A DNA stretch of 22,813 nucleotides from Anaeromyces robustus (GCA_002104895.1 MCFG01000617.1:1-22813), one strand, 5' to 3'. Positions 1 to 9,356 are shown, counted from the first letter of the stretch. Notes: a model not told the origin generated them from the letters alone. Translations and numbers: made by a program.

Positions 1-5
1 CTTGA

Positions 6-176
6 AAGAAATTTTACAATAAATTAGAACATATTAAGAAAATCCTTAATGAAAAAGATAAAAATGAAAATAAAAAATTGAAAAAAATTAAAAAGTATTG
101 TGAAAGTTTTGAATATGGTTTTGAATTTAAAGAATTTATTAAGAAAAAAAATTTGATATGGTTATATATTAAATAA
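6..176 (+). pseudogene. 3' end of an unidentified coding sequence (partial or relic)
   Basis: About 56 codons run open to a TAA at 174-176. The peptide is rich in Lys, Glu and Asn, with a heptad-like charged stretch (EHIKKILNEKDKNENKKLKK) and a more varied tail (CESFEYGFEFKEF, LIWLYIK) that looks like real protein rather than random AT-rich translation. A TGA in the same frame lies at 3-5, so the upstream part is either outside the window behind an intron or frameshift, or lost. The next recognisable item is a minus-strand MULE relic, so this could be a host gene end or transposon debris. I do not recognise a family. Confidence 0.3.
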
Positions 177-778
177 ATGAATAAATAAATAAATAATAAT
201 TAAAAATTATAATTAATAATTACAAATTAAAAAATGAAATAAAATGAAATAAAAATAATTAAAAAAATTATAATAAAATCAAAGAATTGAAAAAAAAAAA
301 TACAAAAAAATACAAAAAAAATTTAAAAAAGAAAGATTCAAGTTATTCATTAACTTTTACAAACAAACAAAAATCATATTTTTTCAAAGTCTTTTATTTT
401 ATTTAATATTTTATAATATTTTTCATTTATATTTAAAATTATTTATATAAAATATTTTAATTTATTTTATTATTAAATTGTAATAATAATAACTAAAATT
501 TTAATAAAATAATAAAAAATAAAAAAATATTTATTTAATGATTTTTTAAACATAATTGATATTATTATTTTTATAAATAAGATTGACATTGATATTGATA
601 ATATTTTTATACTAAAAATTTTGATATTGATATTAATTATATTTTAATTATAGTTAAATAGATCAGTTTTAGATATAATTTAGCTAAAAACTAGCTAAAA
701 AAATCTTAAAGTAATTTTATTTCCTTATATTGTTACAAGAACAATAATTAAGCATAACATATAATTTAAAAAGGTTAG
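177..778. other. AT-rich non-coding stretch
   Basis: No open frame with protein-like composition was found on either strand. It holds short AAAT and AAAAT runs (about 178-260) and an imperfect direct repeat of an ATTGATATTGATA-type motif near 587-640. If the MULE relic to the right is a full-size element, this stretch may lie inside it, because no left terminus was found. Confidence 0.5.
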
Positions 779-814
779 AAAAATACTAATTTATAATAAA
801 AAATTAGTATTTTT
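779..814. repeat. 14-bp perfect stem hairpin at the end of the MULE coding relic
   Basis: AAAAATACTAATTT at 779-792 is the exact reverse complement of 801-814, separated by an 8-base loop. It overlaps the stop codon (complement of 804-806) of the minus-strand transposase relic. It could act as a transcript 3' hairpin or be a chance AT palindrome; the C/G pair in the stem makes chance somewhat less likely. Confidence 0.5.
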
Positions 815-1195
815 TATTATTTAAATCAATTAAGCAATTATACCATAATTCAACAATATCTTTTCTATCATATCCATTATAAATATAATCTTTTTCCATA
901 TATTTATAATTTTCAATTATATTTTTTATTTCATCAGTTTTTCTAATTATTTTTTGTTTTTTTCTCCAGATTCCATTAATTCTCCTTTCGTAATCATTGT
1001 AGGATAAGGATTCTTCTTTTTTTAATATATAAATTAATTTAAAAAAATGAAGGTTTTTTTGGAAATAAATTATTTAAGTAATTATTAAAAGATTCTGAAG
1101 CATTATTTGTTATATGCTCTATATTCTTATAATAATTCCAATAATTAGTATTATATTTATGTAAATAATTATTTTTAAAATATAATAGTTTTATT
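804..1195 (-). pseudogene. Mutator-like (MULE) transposase C-terminal relic
   Basis: Reading the minus strand gives a stretch with YWNYYKNIEHITNNASESFN, then NNYLNNLFPKKPSF, and after a frame change KLIYILKKEESLSYN and GIWRKKQKIIRKTDEIKN, ending in CLIDLNNKKY and a stop at 804-806. The TNN-x-x-ESFN-x-x-L-N pattern followed by a P-x-F-x-x-L-I-x-x-L-x-x-E-E helix is the hallmark seen C-terminal to the catalytic core in MULE/FLYWCH-type transposases (family knowledge). The frame shifts once near 1040, after PKKPSFF, and an in-frame stop closes the upstream side near 1195; the catalytic DDE part is missing. The neighbouring terminus at 1402 shares its end with another MULE-like element in this window, which supports the assignment. 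Confidence 0.6.
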
Positions 1196-1299
1196 TATTT
1201 AATGATAACAGAACAAGTCCTTTTTTATATACAATTTTTAACAAAATATTATTTAAAAGATTATTAATAAAATAATATTTAATTTTATTTAATTATTTA

Positions 1300-1402
1300 T
1301 GTATTTATTTATTTATTTATTTATTTTTGATAAATGTGGCTATAAAATATTTTATCATTAAGCCACATACAATAATGTACGATTCCGAAATGCACTTCTC
1401 CC
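1300..1402. mobile_element. Right terminus of the MULE relic
   Basis: Read inward from 1402 on the minus strand the end is GGGAG, then TGCATTTCG, then a GTATGTGGCTTA motif, then an AAAT/TTTA microsatellite (about 1300-1327). The same order (GGGAG, TGCATTTCG, ATGTGGCTTA, AAAT run) occurs at the left end of the element at 7478-8967, so both belong to one terminal-inverted-repeat family. Just outside it, copia-like coding sequence begins at about 1411, so the element appears to have inserted into a copia element. The matching left terminus was not found in the window. Confidence 0.6.
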
Positions 1403-1410
1403 ACTAAAAT

Positions 1411-1921
1411 CGACGGCTTGGCCATTTTTATACGGAAGATTTAAAGAATTATTTAAAATTACATAATATTAAAGAAAATTTTTGCAATGAATGTAAAATT
1501 GCAAAGATGAAAAGAAATCCACATAATAAAATAACACCAAAAGCCAATGAAGTACTAGAAATTATCCACTCTGATATTATAGGACCAGTAAAGGAATCTT
1601 ATACTGGGAAAAAGTATATATTAACCATCATTGATGAATATAGTAGAAAATGTTGGTTATATTTACTTAAAAATAAATCAGAAGCAGTGGATATTATCAT
1701 ACATGCATTTAAATTACTAAATAATAATAATAAGAATAGGAAAATAAAAATTTTTAAATCAGATATGGGAAGGGAATACAATAATAAGAAAATTAATGAT
1801 TTTTGTAACGAATTTGGTATATCAAAAGTATATTCACCTCCCTATAATTCAGAAAATAATGGTTTAGAAGAAAGATATAATCAAACCATTATTTCTTGTA
1901 CAAAGACTTTGTTATACTGGA
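1411..1921 (+). mobile_element. Ty1/copia fossil: pre-integrase zinc finger and integrase core fragment
   Basis: Signature pieces read in order: RRLGHFYTEDL and CNECKIAKMK (GAG-pre-integrase / HHCC zinc-binding region), then HSDIIGP, YILTIIDEYSRKCW, FKSDMGREY and YSPPYNSENNGLEERYNQT. These match the copia integrase core, including the two Asp and the Glu of the DDE active site (family knowledge). The piece is cut on the left by the MULE terminus at 1402 and on the right by a 5-bp-duplicated insertion at 1922. Gag, protease and 5' LTR are not seen. This is a fossil belonging to the same broken element as the segments at 5827-7477. Confidence 0.9.
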
Positions 1922-2544
1922 TGTAACGGAACGGTAGTTCCAATATTACAATTGACACCAAGATTTGAAGTAAACACAAACAAAATAAAATATAAAAGAT
2001 ACTTGTTGCAATATCAGAACACCTTTCCTTTATTAACCCGAAAGGTCGGTGTCGAGATATATATATTAGTAAGATTTAAGTTTAAGTTTTATTTTATTTT
2101 TTATTTAAAATATGTTTTATTAGAATATAGTTTTATTAATTATTAAAAATTAATAATAACTAACCTTTGTAGTGTTTCGAACTACTTATGAATTAATTAT
2201 TACTAATATATATGAAAGTTATTAAAAGAATAAAAGCACAAAGAAAATATTTTGACTAAAAGTTTTACACCTATTTATACTTTTTGCGGAAAAATAGTTT
2301 TAAAAATAAAAGTTCATAAAAAATAATAAAAATTGCTAGAAACTAAGATATTTTGATATAAAATGAATCTCATAGAAAAATAAAGAAATATTATATAATT
2401 TTTTTTCTTAAAGTTTCTAATTTTATTCCATGTAATTCTATAAAGAAATACAGAAATAAAATACAGAAACAAATACAGAATAAAATACAGAAATTTATAA
2501 TAAATAAATTTAAAATAAAATTTTTATAAAATTTGGAACAAGTG

Positions 2545-2599
2545 TGAGTCGAACCTAGAGTGTTCACCCAGATGGTCATAGTTACTAACCACTAGACCA
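2545..2599 (-). promoter_or_regulatory. tRNA-like Pol III A and B boxes in the LTR-like repeat
   Basis: On the minus strand TGGTCTAGTGG (complement of 2589-2599) fits the tRNA A-box consensus. GGTTCGACTCA (complement of 2545-2555) follows 33 bases later and fits the B box apart from its last base. The context ATGGTCTAGTGGTTAG resembles a tRNA D-arm, but the T-stem does not pair, so this is not a functional tRNA. The reversed copy at 12636-12690 has the same layout with more decay. Confidence 0.65.
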
Positions 2600-2623
2600 T
2601 GGTTATCATTTTACTAATTGTGA

Positions 2624-5600
2624 TAAAGAATGAACAATTAATCTTAATTTCATTAAGATTACTAAATTCTTTGTAAAGTTTTAGTTTGGTTTAAAGTTTA
2701 ACTTGGTCGAAATGCTCAATAATCTAATACGTAGGGTGTTCACTAATATAAATTTTATTATAAGTTTTATTATAAATATAGTTTCTTTATTTAAATTTGT
2801 TTAATTATTTTATAATTATATTTTATTAGATTATTATTAGGTTAATAATCTTACAAAGAATGTAAGAATACATATTTCATCAATCTTTTATACATTTCAT
2901 TGAACAATACAATAATATAAGTAAATTAATATTTATATTAATTATAGTAATATATATTAAAATAATATAAGATAAGAATATAATTTGTTAATAAAATAAA
3001 AGTATAATTTATATTCAACTGTATTATTAATAAAATTAATAATAATTAAATTGTATAAGGATTTGGGGCGCATAAACATGCTGAATAATAAATATTTAAT
3101 AGATATAATGTGGCTTATATCTATAATCCATTCAAATCCTTAACATTCTTTGTCGCGAATATTAGTGGATTTAAAATTGAAATTCACTAATAGATCAATT
3201 ACATTTAAATTTCGTTATTGACTAAATCACTTAAAATTCGATTTTCAATAAAATAAACAAATATTAAAAAGTATTTAAATTGATATTGTAAAGGGTTTGG
3301 ACAAATTAAATAAATATTAATCAACTTAATTTAACCCTTAAGATATTAATAAAAATAATCAGAAGAAAAATAACGATAACTCACCAAATATTGAAGATTT
3401 CCGCATTTCCGCTTAATTTTATGCTCATTGGGAAGCTCTGCTCAAGAGCTACAACATATCTGAATTTCAGCCCATTTGGACCACTGGTTGGCGAGATATT
3501 GGACTTTAAAGGTTTACACAATATAAAAATATAATTAAATATTTACAAGGATCCATAAATAAATAATTATAATATTTTATATAGATAAAATCTTTTTATT
3601 TCAATAATTATATTATAATTTATAATAATAATAATCATTCAGATATACAGAAAACGCCTTCAAATAATTTATGAAATATTAATTAGAATAATAATAATAA
3701 TTTATATAATATATTATAATAATTGTTAATTATTTTTATAAAAAATTAGAATAGTTGATTATTATATTAATTTACAGAAATTCTTAGAATTCTAAAAATC
3801 TCAAAAAGATTTAAAATTTACTTAAGATCTTAAATAATTAAAAATATCCCATTTTATCTATAATAATTAATTATACAGAAAAGATCATAAAAATCCAAAG
3901 ATAAAAATAATTAATATATAAATAAATAATTAAATAGTATACTAAATAATTAAATAATTAAATAGTTAACTAGTTAGATAATTAAAATAGTTATAAATCT
4001 AAATCTTAGATTATGATTCTTATCATTAAATTTATTAATAGTTTATATAGTTTTATATTAGTTTTATATAGTTAGATTTTTATCAATATTATTTTATTCA
4101 TATATTTTATTTAAAATTATACATGGATAAATATATTATCAATAGATTATAATAATTAAATGTATTAATAATTATTAGATTTAGAAAAAGTATAAATAAG
4201 GATTGAAATTACAATTCCTTTTAATCTTTGTAAGATTATTAAATAACTTAGAATTAATGACTTAATAATCTAATTATTATTTAAACTTTTCTTAATTAAT
4301 TATTAATAAAAAATATTATTATAAAACCTAATTATTTTAAAACGTGTTCTTTTAATTAATTAATTTATTGTGTATTAATAAATAAATTTGCCTATTAATT
4401 ATATATTTGTTTAATTAGTTATTTTGTTATTAATTAAACATCTTGACCTGACCATTATTAAACCAAAACTACCCTCATTTAACATTCTTTGTGGCTTGTA
4501 GAACTTTCCTACATTCTATATTAAATTGAAATTTCCAAAATATATTACAATATAAAATTTATTAATATTAAATTATATTATTAATATAAATATTCAATAT
4601 ATTATTACTAAAAATCAATATAAAAATTATTAATATCAATTAAATATATATATTATTATTAATACAAAATATTTTATTATTAATATCAAAACAAAGATTA
4701 TTAATATCAATAAATAAAAATTATAAAAATTATAAATTATTATTAATCAGCCACTTTTTATTAATATCACTTATAAAAATTATTAATATGAATTTTATTA
4801 TCAATATCAAAATATATTTATTAAAGTCAATTATAATAAATAATTAAATCAATTATATTATTATTAATCAATATATTATAAATATTAATTATAAAATAAA
4901 ATAATTTTCATTCAATTCAATACTAAAAATTAGCCAAAAATTACTAATTACAATTACCTTTAAACATAACCAACTTCCTTGCCATACAATAATTAGTAAT
5001 AGTCCCTACCAAATTACACCCCAAATTAACTAAAATTATGCACTAAAATATATTTTAATTACAATTATTTTATACTATATTATATTAATGAAAATTATTT
5101 TTAATTCAATTGATTATAAAAATTTATATTAACAATATAAAACTACTTTTACAGAATTTTATTAATAATACTTAACTAAACCACCACAAAAATATGTTAT
5201 AAATTTTCAGTTACTTATATTAATTTTATAATAATAATAAATAATAAATAATTAAATAATATATAATTATTATTTATAATAATAAAATAATAATTATATT
5301 AACAATTTAAAATCAATTTAAAATAATTTCTTTTACAATTCTATTAGTAATAGTTTAGTAAATTTTCTGTTAAAATTCTAAAATATTCTCTTAAATATAT
5401 TAATAATTATAATAATAATAAATAGATAGTAATTAATTATTATATAATAAATATTTATAATAATTAACTAATAATTTTATTAACAATTTATATTCAATTT
5501 ATTTTAGTTTTACTTAGTAATTATATTTTAAATTAGTTAGAAAATGTTAGATAGGCTTAACAAATTTTAACTTGTAAAAAAAAATATAAATACGTGTAAT

Positions 5601-5802
5601 TTTTAAAATAATTTTTGAATTTGATCATTATCAATTAATCCTTAATCTTTTATTTTTTTATTGATCTTTAATAATTCTTAATATTAAAAACTTAATAAAT
5701 AAAATAACTTTAAACTAAATAAAAATTTTAATTAACAAATCTTGAAGTGTTTTTAAATATTTTGTTTGTTATAATCCATTTATTAATTTTATGAACCGTA
5801 AC
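2624..5802. mobile_element. 3.2-kb insertion of unknown type with 8-bp target duplication
   Basis: AATTGTGA occurs at 2616-2623 and again at 5803-5810, exactly where the LTR-like repeat is interrupted, so 2624-5802 entered as one event. An 8-bp duplication would suit a hAT-like or other DNA element, but the two ends (TAAAGAATGAACAA and, inverted, GTTACGGTTCATAA) show no convincing inverted repeat. The inside is mostly AT-rich non-coding DNA with several ACAAAGAATG/CATTCTTTGT motifs (near 2864, 3144 and 4480), hairpins (for example AAGGATTTG at 3057 against 3133-3141), and one GC-richer coding-like island at about 3380-3515. No transposase or reverse transcriptase was recognised. It may be a composite of several decayed elements. 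Confidence 0.55.
3380..3515 (+). pseudogene. GC-richer coding-like island of unknown family
   Basis: This stretch is much less AT-biased than everything around it. One frame reads protein-like segments such as SPNIEDFRISA, FYAHWEALLKSYNISEFQPI and WTTGWRDIGL, with several Trp, His and Pro residues unexpected from random AT-rich DNA. It is short and broken, so it is a relic. The parent protein is not recognised; a transposon-encoded gag-like or capsid-like protein is possible but unproven. Confidence 0.4.
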
Positions 5803-5826
5803 AATTGTGAGATTCGTTACACTGGA

Positions 5827-6887
5827 GTGGTTTAAGTGAAAATTTTTGGGATTTCGCGATCATTTATGCAAATTATATTTATAATAAAATCCCACACTCT
5901 AGTATAAACAATAAAATACCTGATGAAATATTTTCAGGTAATAAAACAAATGTTAACCATATAAAAGTTTTTGGTCGCTTAACTTATAAAAATTATGAGC
6001 AACGCAAAAATAAATTTTCACCAAATGCAAAGAAAGGTATCTTTCTTGGATTTAGTAAAAAGTCTAATTGCTATATTATTATGGATTATAATAACTTTAA
6101 ATTACATAAAGTAAGAGAAATATATTGTTTGGAGGATACTCCATCCAATTTAAAATTAAATAACTTCACTAACATCAACGATAACGATCATAATTTATTC
6201 TCTTACAATATAAATATTAATTTAGATTCAAATAATAACATTAAAGAAAATTTAAGCAATAATATTTCACAAAATAATAACAATAAACAAATAAACATTA
6301 ATAAAAATAATGAAAACGCGACAAATTTTTCAGAAGAAAGTAGTCATTATTCTTCAGCAATTTCTTCTGAAGGCGAAGATGATGGACTAATAAATAATAT
6401 AGATCCTGAATGTTCTTTTAAAGAGGATCAAAACGATATAAATAACAACAAAAGTTATAATACAAATCCAAAAGATATTGCTACTCAAAGTAGCTCCAAA
6501 AATTTAGATTCTGAAATTTCAAAAAATAAAAATCAAATTTTTGATAAAAAAATTTTTGATGAAAAAAATTTTATTAATAAAAATTTTTCAAATTTTGAAA
6601 TAAAAAATAATAATTCAATTAAAAATAATTTTAATGAAATTAACACAGACAAAACCTTATTTAATAATAAATTTGATGAATATGAAAATTTACATAATAA
6701 TATATTAAATAATAATAAAAATGAAAATTTAATTAATGAAAATTTTTATAATAATAATTTTGAACACAATAATATTAATAATTCAAATATTAATGAACAA
6801 ATTAATAATAATAAGGTTTTTAATATAAAAGATAATATAAATAACAATATTAACAATAAAAATTTTTCTAATAATGATAATTTTTAA
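5827..6887 (+). mobile_element. Ty1/copia fossil: integrase C-terminal part and Asn-rich hinge
   Basis: Directly after the CTGGA duplication the copia sequence resumes. Readable motifs are NKIPDEIFSGNKTNV, HIKVFGRLTYK and KGIFLGFSKKSNCYI, the conserved end of the copia integrase (the VFGC...YVP and K...GY.S..KGY region). From about 6150 to 6887 the frame becomes strongly Asn-rich (runs such as NNNNKQININKNNEN), the variable spacer between integrase and RT expanded by AT-rich codons. An uninterrupted 268-codon stretch lies at 6081-6887. This is part of the same broken copia as 1411-1921. Confidence 0.85.
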
Positions 6888-7408
6888 TACAAATAATTTA
6901 AATAACAATTCAAATAATATATTGCAGAATAATAATAATAATATACAAAATTATAATAAAATTTAGAAAGGATAATTACACCATATGTAAACTAAAAGTT
7001 CACTTTATTATTTAAAAGAAAATCAAAATTTTATTTATAGATAAAAACTCAAAATCTCCAATTTTTATTCCAAGTTACAATAACCAAATTAATTTTAATA
7101 AATTAAATATTAAAAATAAAATCAATAAAAAAAAAATATTAATAAGATATCTCAAGTATCTGAAATTACATATTTGAATTTCAAAAATATCCATTTTTCA
7201 ATAAAAAAAAAAAAAATAAGTCTACAAATTAAAATATGAAAAGAAATGAAGTCTAAGAAAGTGTCTGATGAAAAAAATTTTTAAATTAAACTACATTAAA
7301 TCTGAAAAAATTCTAGCTGACGTTATGACAAAATGAGTAAATGATAATAAATTAAAATCTTTTGCAAATCAAATTTTCAATACTTAGAAATTTTGATTTG
7401 AGGGGGAG
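6888..7408 (+). mobile_element. Ty1/copia fossil: decayed RT/RNase H tail and polypurine tract
   Basis: The expected reverse transcriptase is almost entirely missing or unreadable here; only about 0.5 kb separates the hinge from the element end. Near 7290-7350 a short piece reads HYIKSEKILADVMTK, the conserved copia RNase H terminus (ILAD-x-x-TK). A purine-rich GAGGGGGAG at 7400-7408 immediately precedes the LTR start at 7409, which is the classic copia polypurine tract position. The element is broken many times and has lost most of its RT. Confidence 0.75.
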
Positions 7409-7576
7409 TGTTAAGATTTAAATTTATAACTTTATTTTATTAATCACGTGTAAATAGTATATTTATGTTTTATTAACGGGAGTATTGCATTTCGACATAA
7501 TCTATGTTTGATGGTTTTTTAATGTATTACAATGTGGCTTATAAAAATAATAAATAAGATTAATATATAAATGAAT

Positions 7577-7578
7577 AA

Positions 7579-7621
<43 letters not shown>

Positions 7622-7624
7622 ATA
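7577..7624. repeat. (AAAT)n microsatellite
   Basis: Twelve or so uninterrupted AAAT units lie in the left arm of the MULE-like element. They mirror the TTTA run in its right arm. Confidence 0.9.
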
Positions 7625-7961
7625 TAGAATTTAATCTTGACCTTAAAATTTAAATTTAACCTTTGTATTTTATACTCTTTTTTGGTATATTAGTCAGTTT
7701 ATTGTTACTTAAAAATTACATTAAAATAAAAAAATATATATGTAATAAAAAAAATTATAATCATACCATACATTTTTTTATTATTTCTCGTATTTTAAAT
7801 AAACAATAATATTATTATAAATATTATACAATTTCACTTTGCTTGATTAATATTATTTATAATTAAAATTTTAACTTTGAAGTTGATTTATTGAAAGATA
7901 AATAAATAGTATAAATTAAAATTGACTTCAATATAATTTAAATATTTTTTATAATCATCTC

Positions 7962-7976
7962 TATAGCTATTTTTAT

Positions 7977-8009
<33 letters not shown>

Positions 8010-8017
8010 TAGCTATA
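7962..8017. repeat. Imperfect palindrome with (TA)n core
   Basis: TATAGCTATTTTTATTATAT on the left pairs with the right arm (TATAATTAAAATAGCTATA) with one mismatch, enclosing a TA dinucleotide run. It can extrude as a cruciform. It lies within the MULE-like element. Confidence 0.8.
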
Positions 8018-8108
8018 AGGATATAATAATTTTTAATAAAATTATTAAGTAATAAGAGTGATATTGTAAATTAAAAATAATAATATTCTTTTAAAAATAT
8101 TGTAATAT

Positions 8109-8142
8109 ATATTTATAATTCAAATATTTGAATTATAAATAT
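8109..8142. repeat. Perfect 34-bp palindrome
   Basis: ATATTTATAATTCAAAT at 8109-8125 is followed directly by its exact reverse complement at 8126-8142, with no spacer. It lies in the interior of the MULE-like element. Confidence 0.85.
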
Positions 8143-8309
8143 GAAGTTTATATTTCATTTAAATAAATATATTAACTATATTACTTCATAATTTAAATAA
8201 AAATAGAAATATCAATAAAAAAAGATGTTGTTATAACAAAATTTTTACTTCCAAGTTAACTAAACAATTATATAAATTTTATATTAGATTTTTAAATTCA
8301 TATAATATA

Positions 8310-8529
8310 TTTTATTTTATTTTATTTTATTTTATTTTATTTTATTTTATTTTATTTTATTTTATTTTATTTTATTTTATTTTATTTTATTTTATTTTAT
8401 TTTATTTTATTTTATTTTATTTTATTTTATTTTATTTTATTTTATTTTATTTTATTTTATTTTATTTTATTTTATTTTATTTTATTTTATTTTATTTTAT
8501 TTTATTTTATTTTATTTTATTTTATTTTA
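8310..8529. repeat. Long (TTTTA)n pentanucleotide microsatellite
   Basis: About 44 near-perfect TTTTA units run for 220 bp, ending in two TTTAC variants; a smaller run of the same unit follows at 8577-8606. It lies within the MULE-like element. The purity suggests recent expansion. Confidence 0.95.
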
Positions 8530-8745
8530 CTTTACTTTATTTTATATGTACTTGTAACTTATTCTTCTTTACTATTTATTTTATTTTATTTTATTTTATT
8601 TTATTTTTTAACAATAAATAAATAAATATCAAAAAAAAAATATGATATATAATAGTATATATATTAAAATATTTAGTAATAAAATATAGATTTTATTACT
8701 AATTAATTAAAGAATTGAAATTAAAAAAAATAAAATATAATAAAA

Positions 8746-8800
8746 TTTATTTATTTATTTATTTATTTATTTATATATTTATTTATTTATTTATTTATTA
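8746..8800. repeat. (TTTA)n microsatellite
   Basis: A run of TTTA units with one TATA interruption, in the right arm of the MULE-like element and inverted relative to the AAAT run at 7577. Confidence 0.9.
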
Positions 8801-9197
8801 TTTTTTTTTAATTTTTATTTTATTCTTTTAATGGTGAAAATACTATAAATAAAAATATACGTTGAAAAAGTGGCGTATTACATATTTTGTATTTATATTA
8901 CAGAAATTTATGTCAATCATACATAAATTATGTCGAAATGCAACTCTCCCGAAATGCCCCACATCCCTTTTATTAACATTATTTATGTAAATATCTTAAA
9001 TTCATGTAATCATTATATTTTATGTATTATACATTATTTTATGTAAAGTCATGTATTCACATGATATATTCTATTTTATGTTTTCACCTGACAATAATTT
9101 TATTCTTTGAAAAAGTTGTTTTTAATTCTTTCATATTAAATAAATGTATTAATTATTAAATAAATAAATTATATAAACAAAATAAATTAACAATTTT

Positions 9198-9356
9198 TAT
9201 TAAATTATATATTATTTTATTTCATAACGTGGCTTTCATAATTTGTGTTAAAAAAAATTTCATTTTTTAATTTATTTTTTATGTGCCTCATTGTAAAAAT
9301 TTAATATGCGCCCCATATCATATTACGAAATGCAACATTGCGAAACGCAATACATT
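9198..9356 (+). repeat. Arm of the GCGCCCC dispersed repeat family
   Basis: Landmarks in order are AACGTGGCTTTCATAATTTG, a T-rich block, ATGTGCCTCATTG, ATGCGCCCCATATCATATTA, CGAAATGCAACATTGCGAAA and CAATACATT. The same series occurs inverted at 15172-15330 and direct at 15751-15881. It probably marks the end of a foldback or terminal-inverted-repeat transposon; a partner left arm was not found near this copy. The GCATTTCG end motif is shared in part with the MULE-like termini. Confidence 0.75.

Larger units (their letters stand above)
1922..5821. mobile_element. LTR-like repeat (TGTAAC...GTTACA), inserted in copia and itself split
   Basis: The element begins TGTAAC at 1922 and ends GTTACA at 5821. 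CTGGA flanks it on both sides (1917-1921 and 5822-5826), a 5-bp duplication typical of LTR elements. The bases at 1922-2623 plus 5811-5821 correspond to one repeat unit of about 0.7 kb that matches 12596-13307 in reverse orientation: shared ends (GGAAC...GTTCCAATATTACAA), a CACCTATTTAT-type segment, repeated CTGTATTT blocks and a tRNA-like end. The inner 2624-5802 is a later insertion. It looks like a solo-LTR-type fossil of moderate to old age. An alternative is a tRNA-related retroposon with palindromic ends. Confidence 0.75.
7478..8967. mobile_element. Non-autonomous MULE-like foldback element
   Basis: TTTTATTAAC is duplicated at 7468-7477 and 8968-8977, a 10-bp target-site duplication in the Mutator range (8-11 bp). 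The left end GGGAGTATTGCATTTCGACA is matched, inverted, at the right end (TGTCGAAATGCAACTCTCCC, ending at 8950). The right end carries an extra short unit (GAAATGCCCCACATCCC, 8951-8967), so that tip has a doubled GCATTTCG motif. Both arms continue inward to tetranucleotide runs (AAAT at 7577-7624, TTTA at 8746-8800). No coding sequence is present. The end sequence is shared with the MULE relic at 1402, a possible source of transposase. It sits inside the copia 3' LTR and is therefore younger than it. Confidence 0.75.
7409..9130 (+). mobile_element. Ty1/copia 3' LTR, interrupted by a MULE-like insertion
   Basis: The LTR starts TGTTAAGATTTAAATTTATA right after the polypurine tract and runs to 7477. 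There a 1.49-kb element is inserted, and the LTR resumes at 8978 (ATTATTTATGTAAATATCTT). I could not locate its right end with certainty because no matching 5' LTR is in the window; 9130 is a nominal limit. The start is well supported, the end is not. Confidence 0.6.

Noticed and set aside
1599-1781. 60-codon minus-strand open frame
   Set aside because: It is the antisense shadow of the copia integrase fragment, with no protein-like features of its own.
1952-2146. 64-codon plus-strand open frame
   Set aside because: It lies inside the LTR-like repeat, is Phe/Tyr/Lys-rich low complexity, and is not conserved in the sister copy at 12596.
2391-2579. 62-codon minus-strand open frame
   Set aside because: It spans the CTGTATTT repeats and tRNA-like end of the LTR-like repeat; its Cys/Phe pattern comes from the repeated DNA unit.
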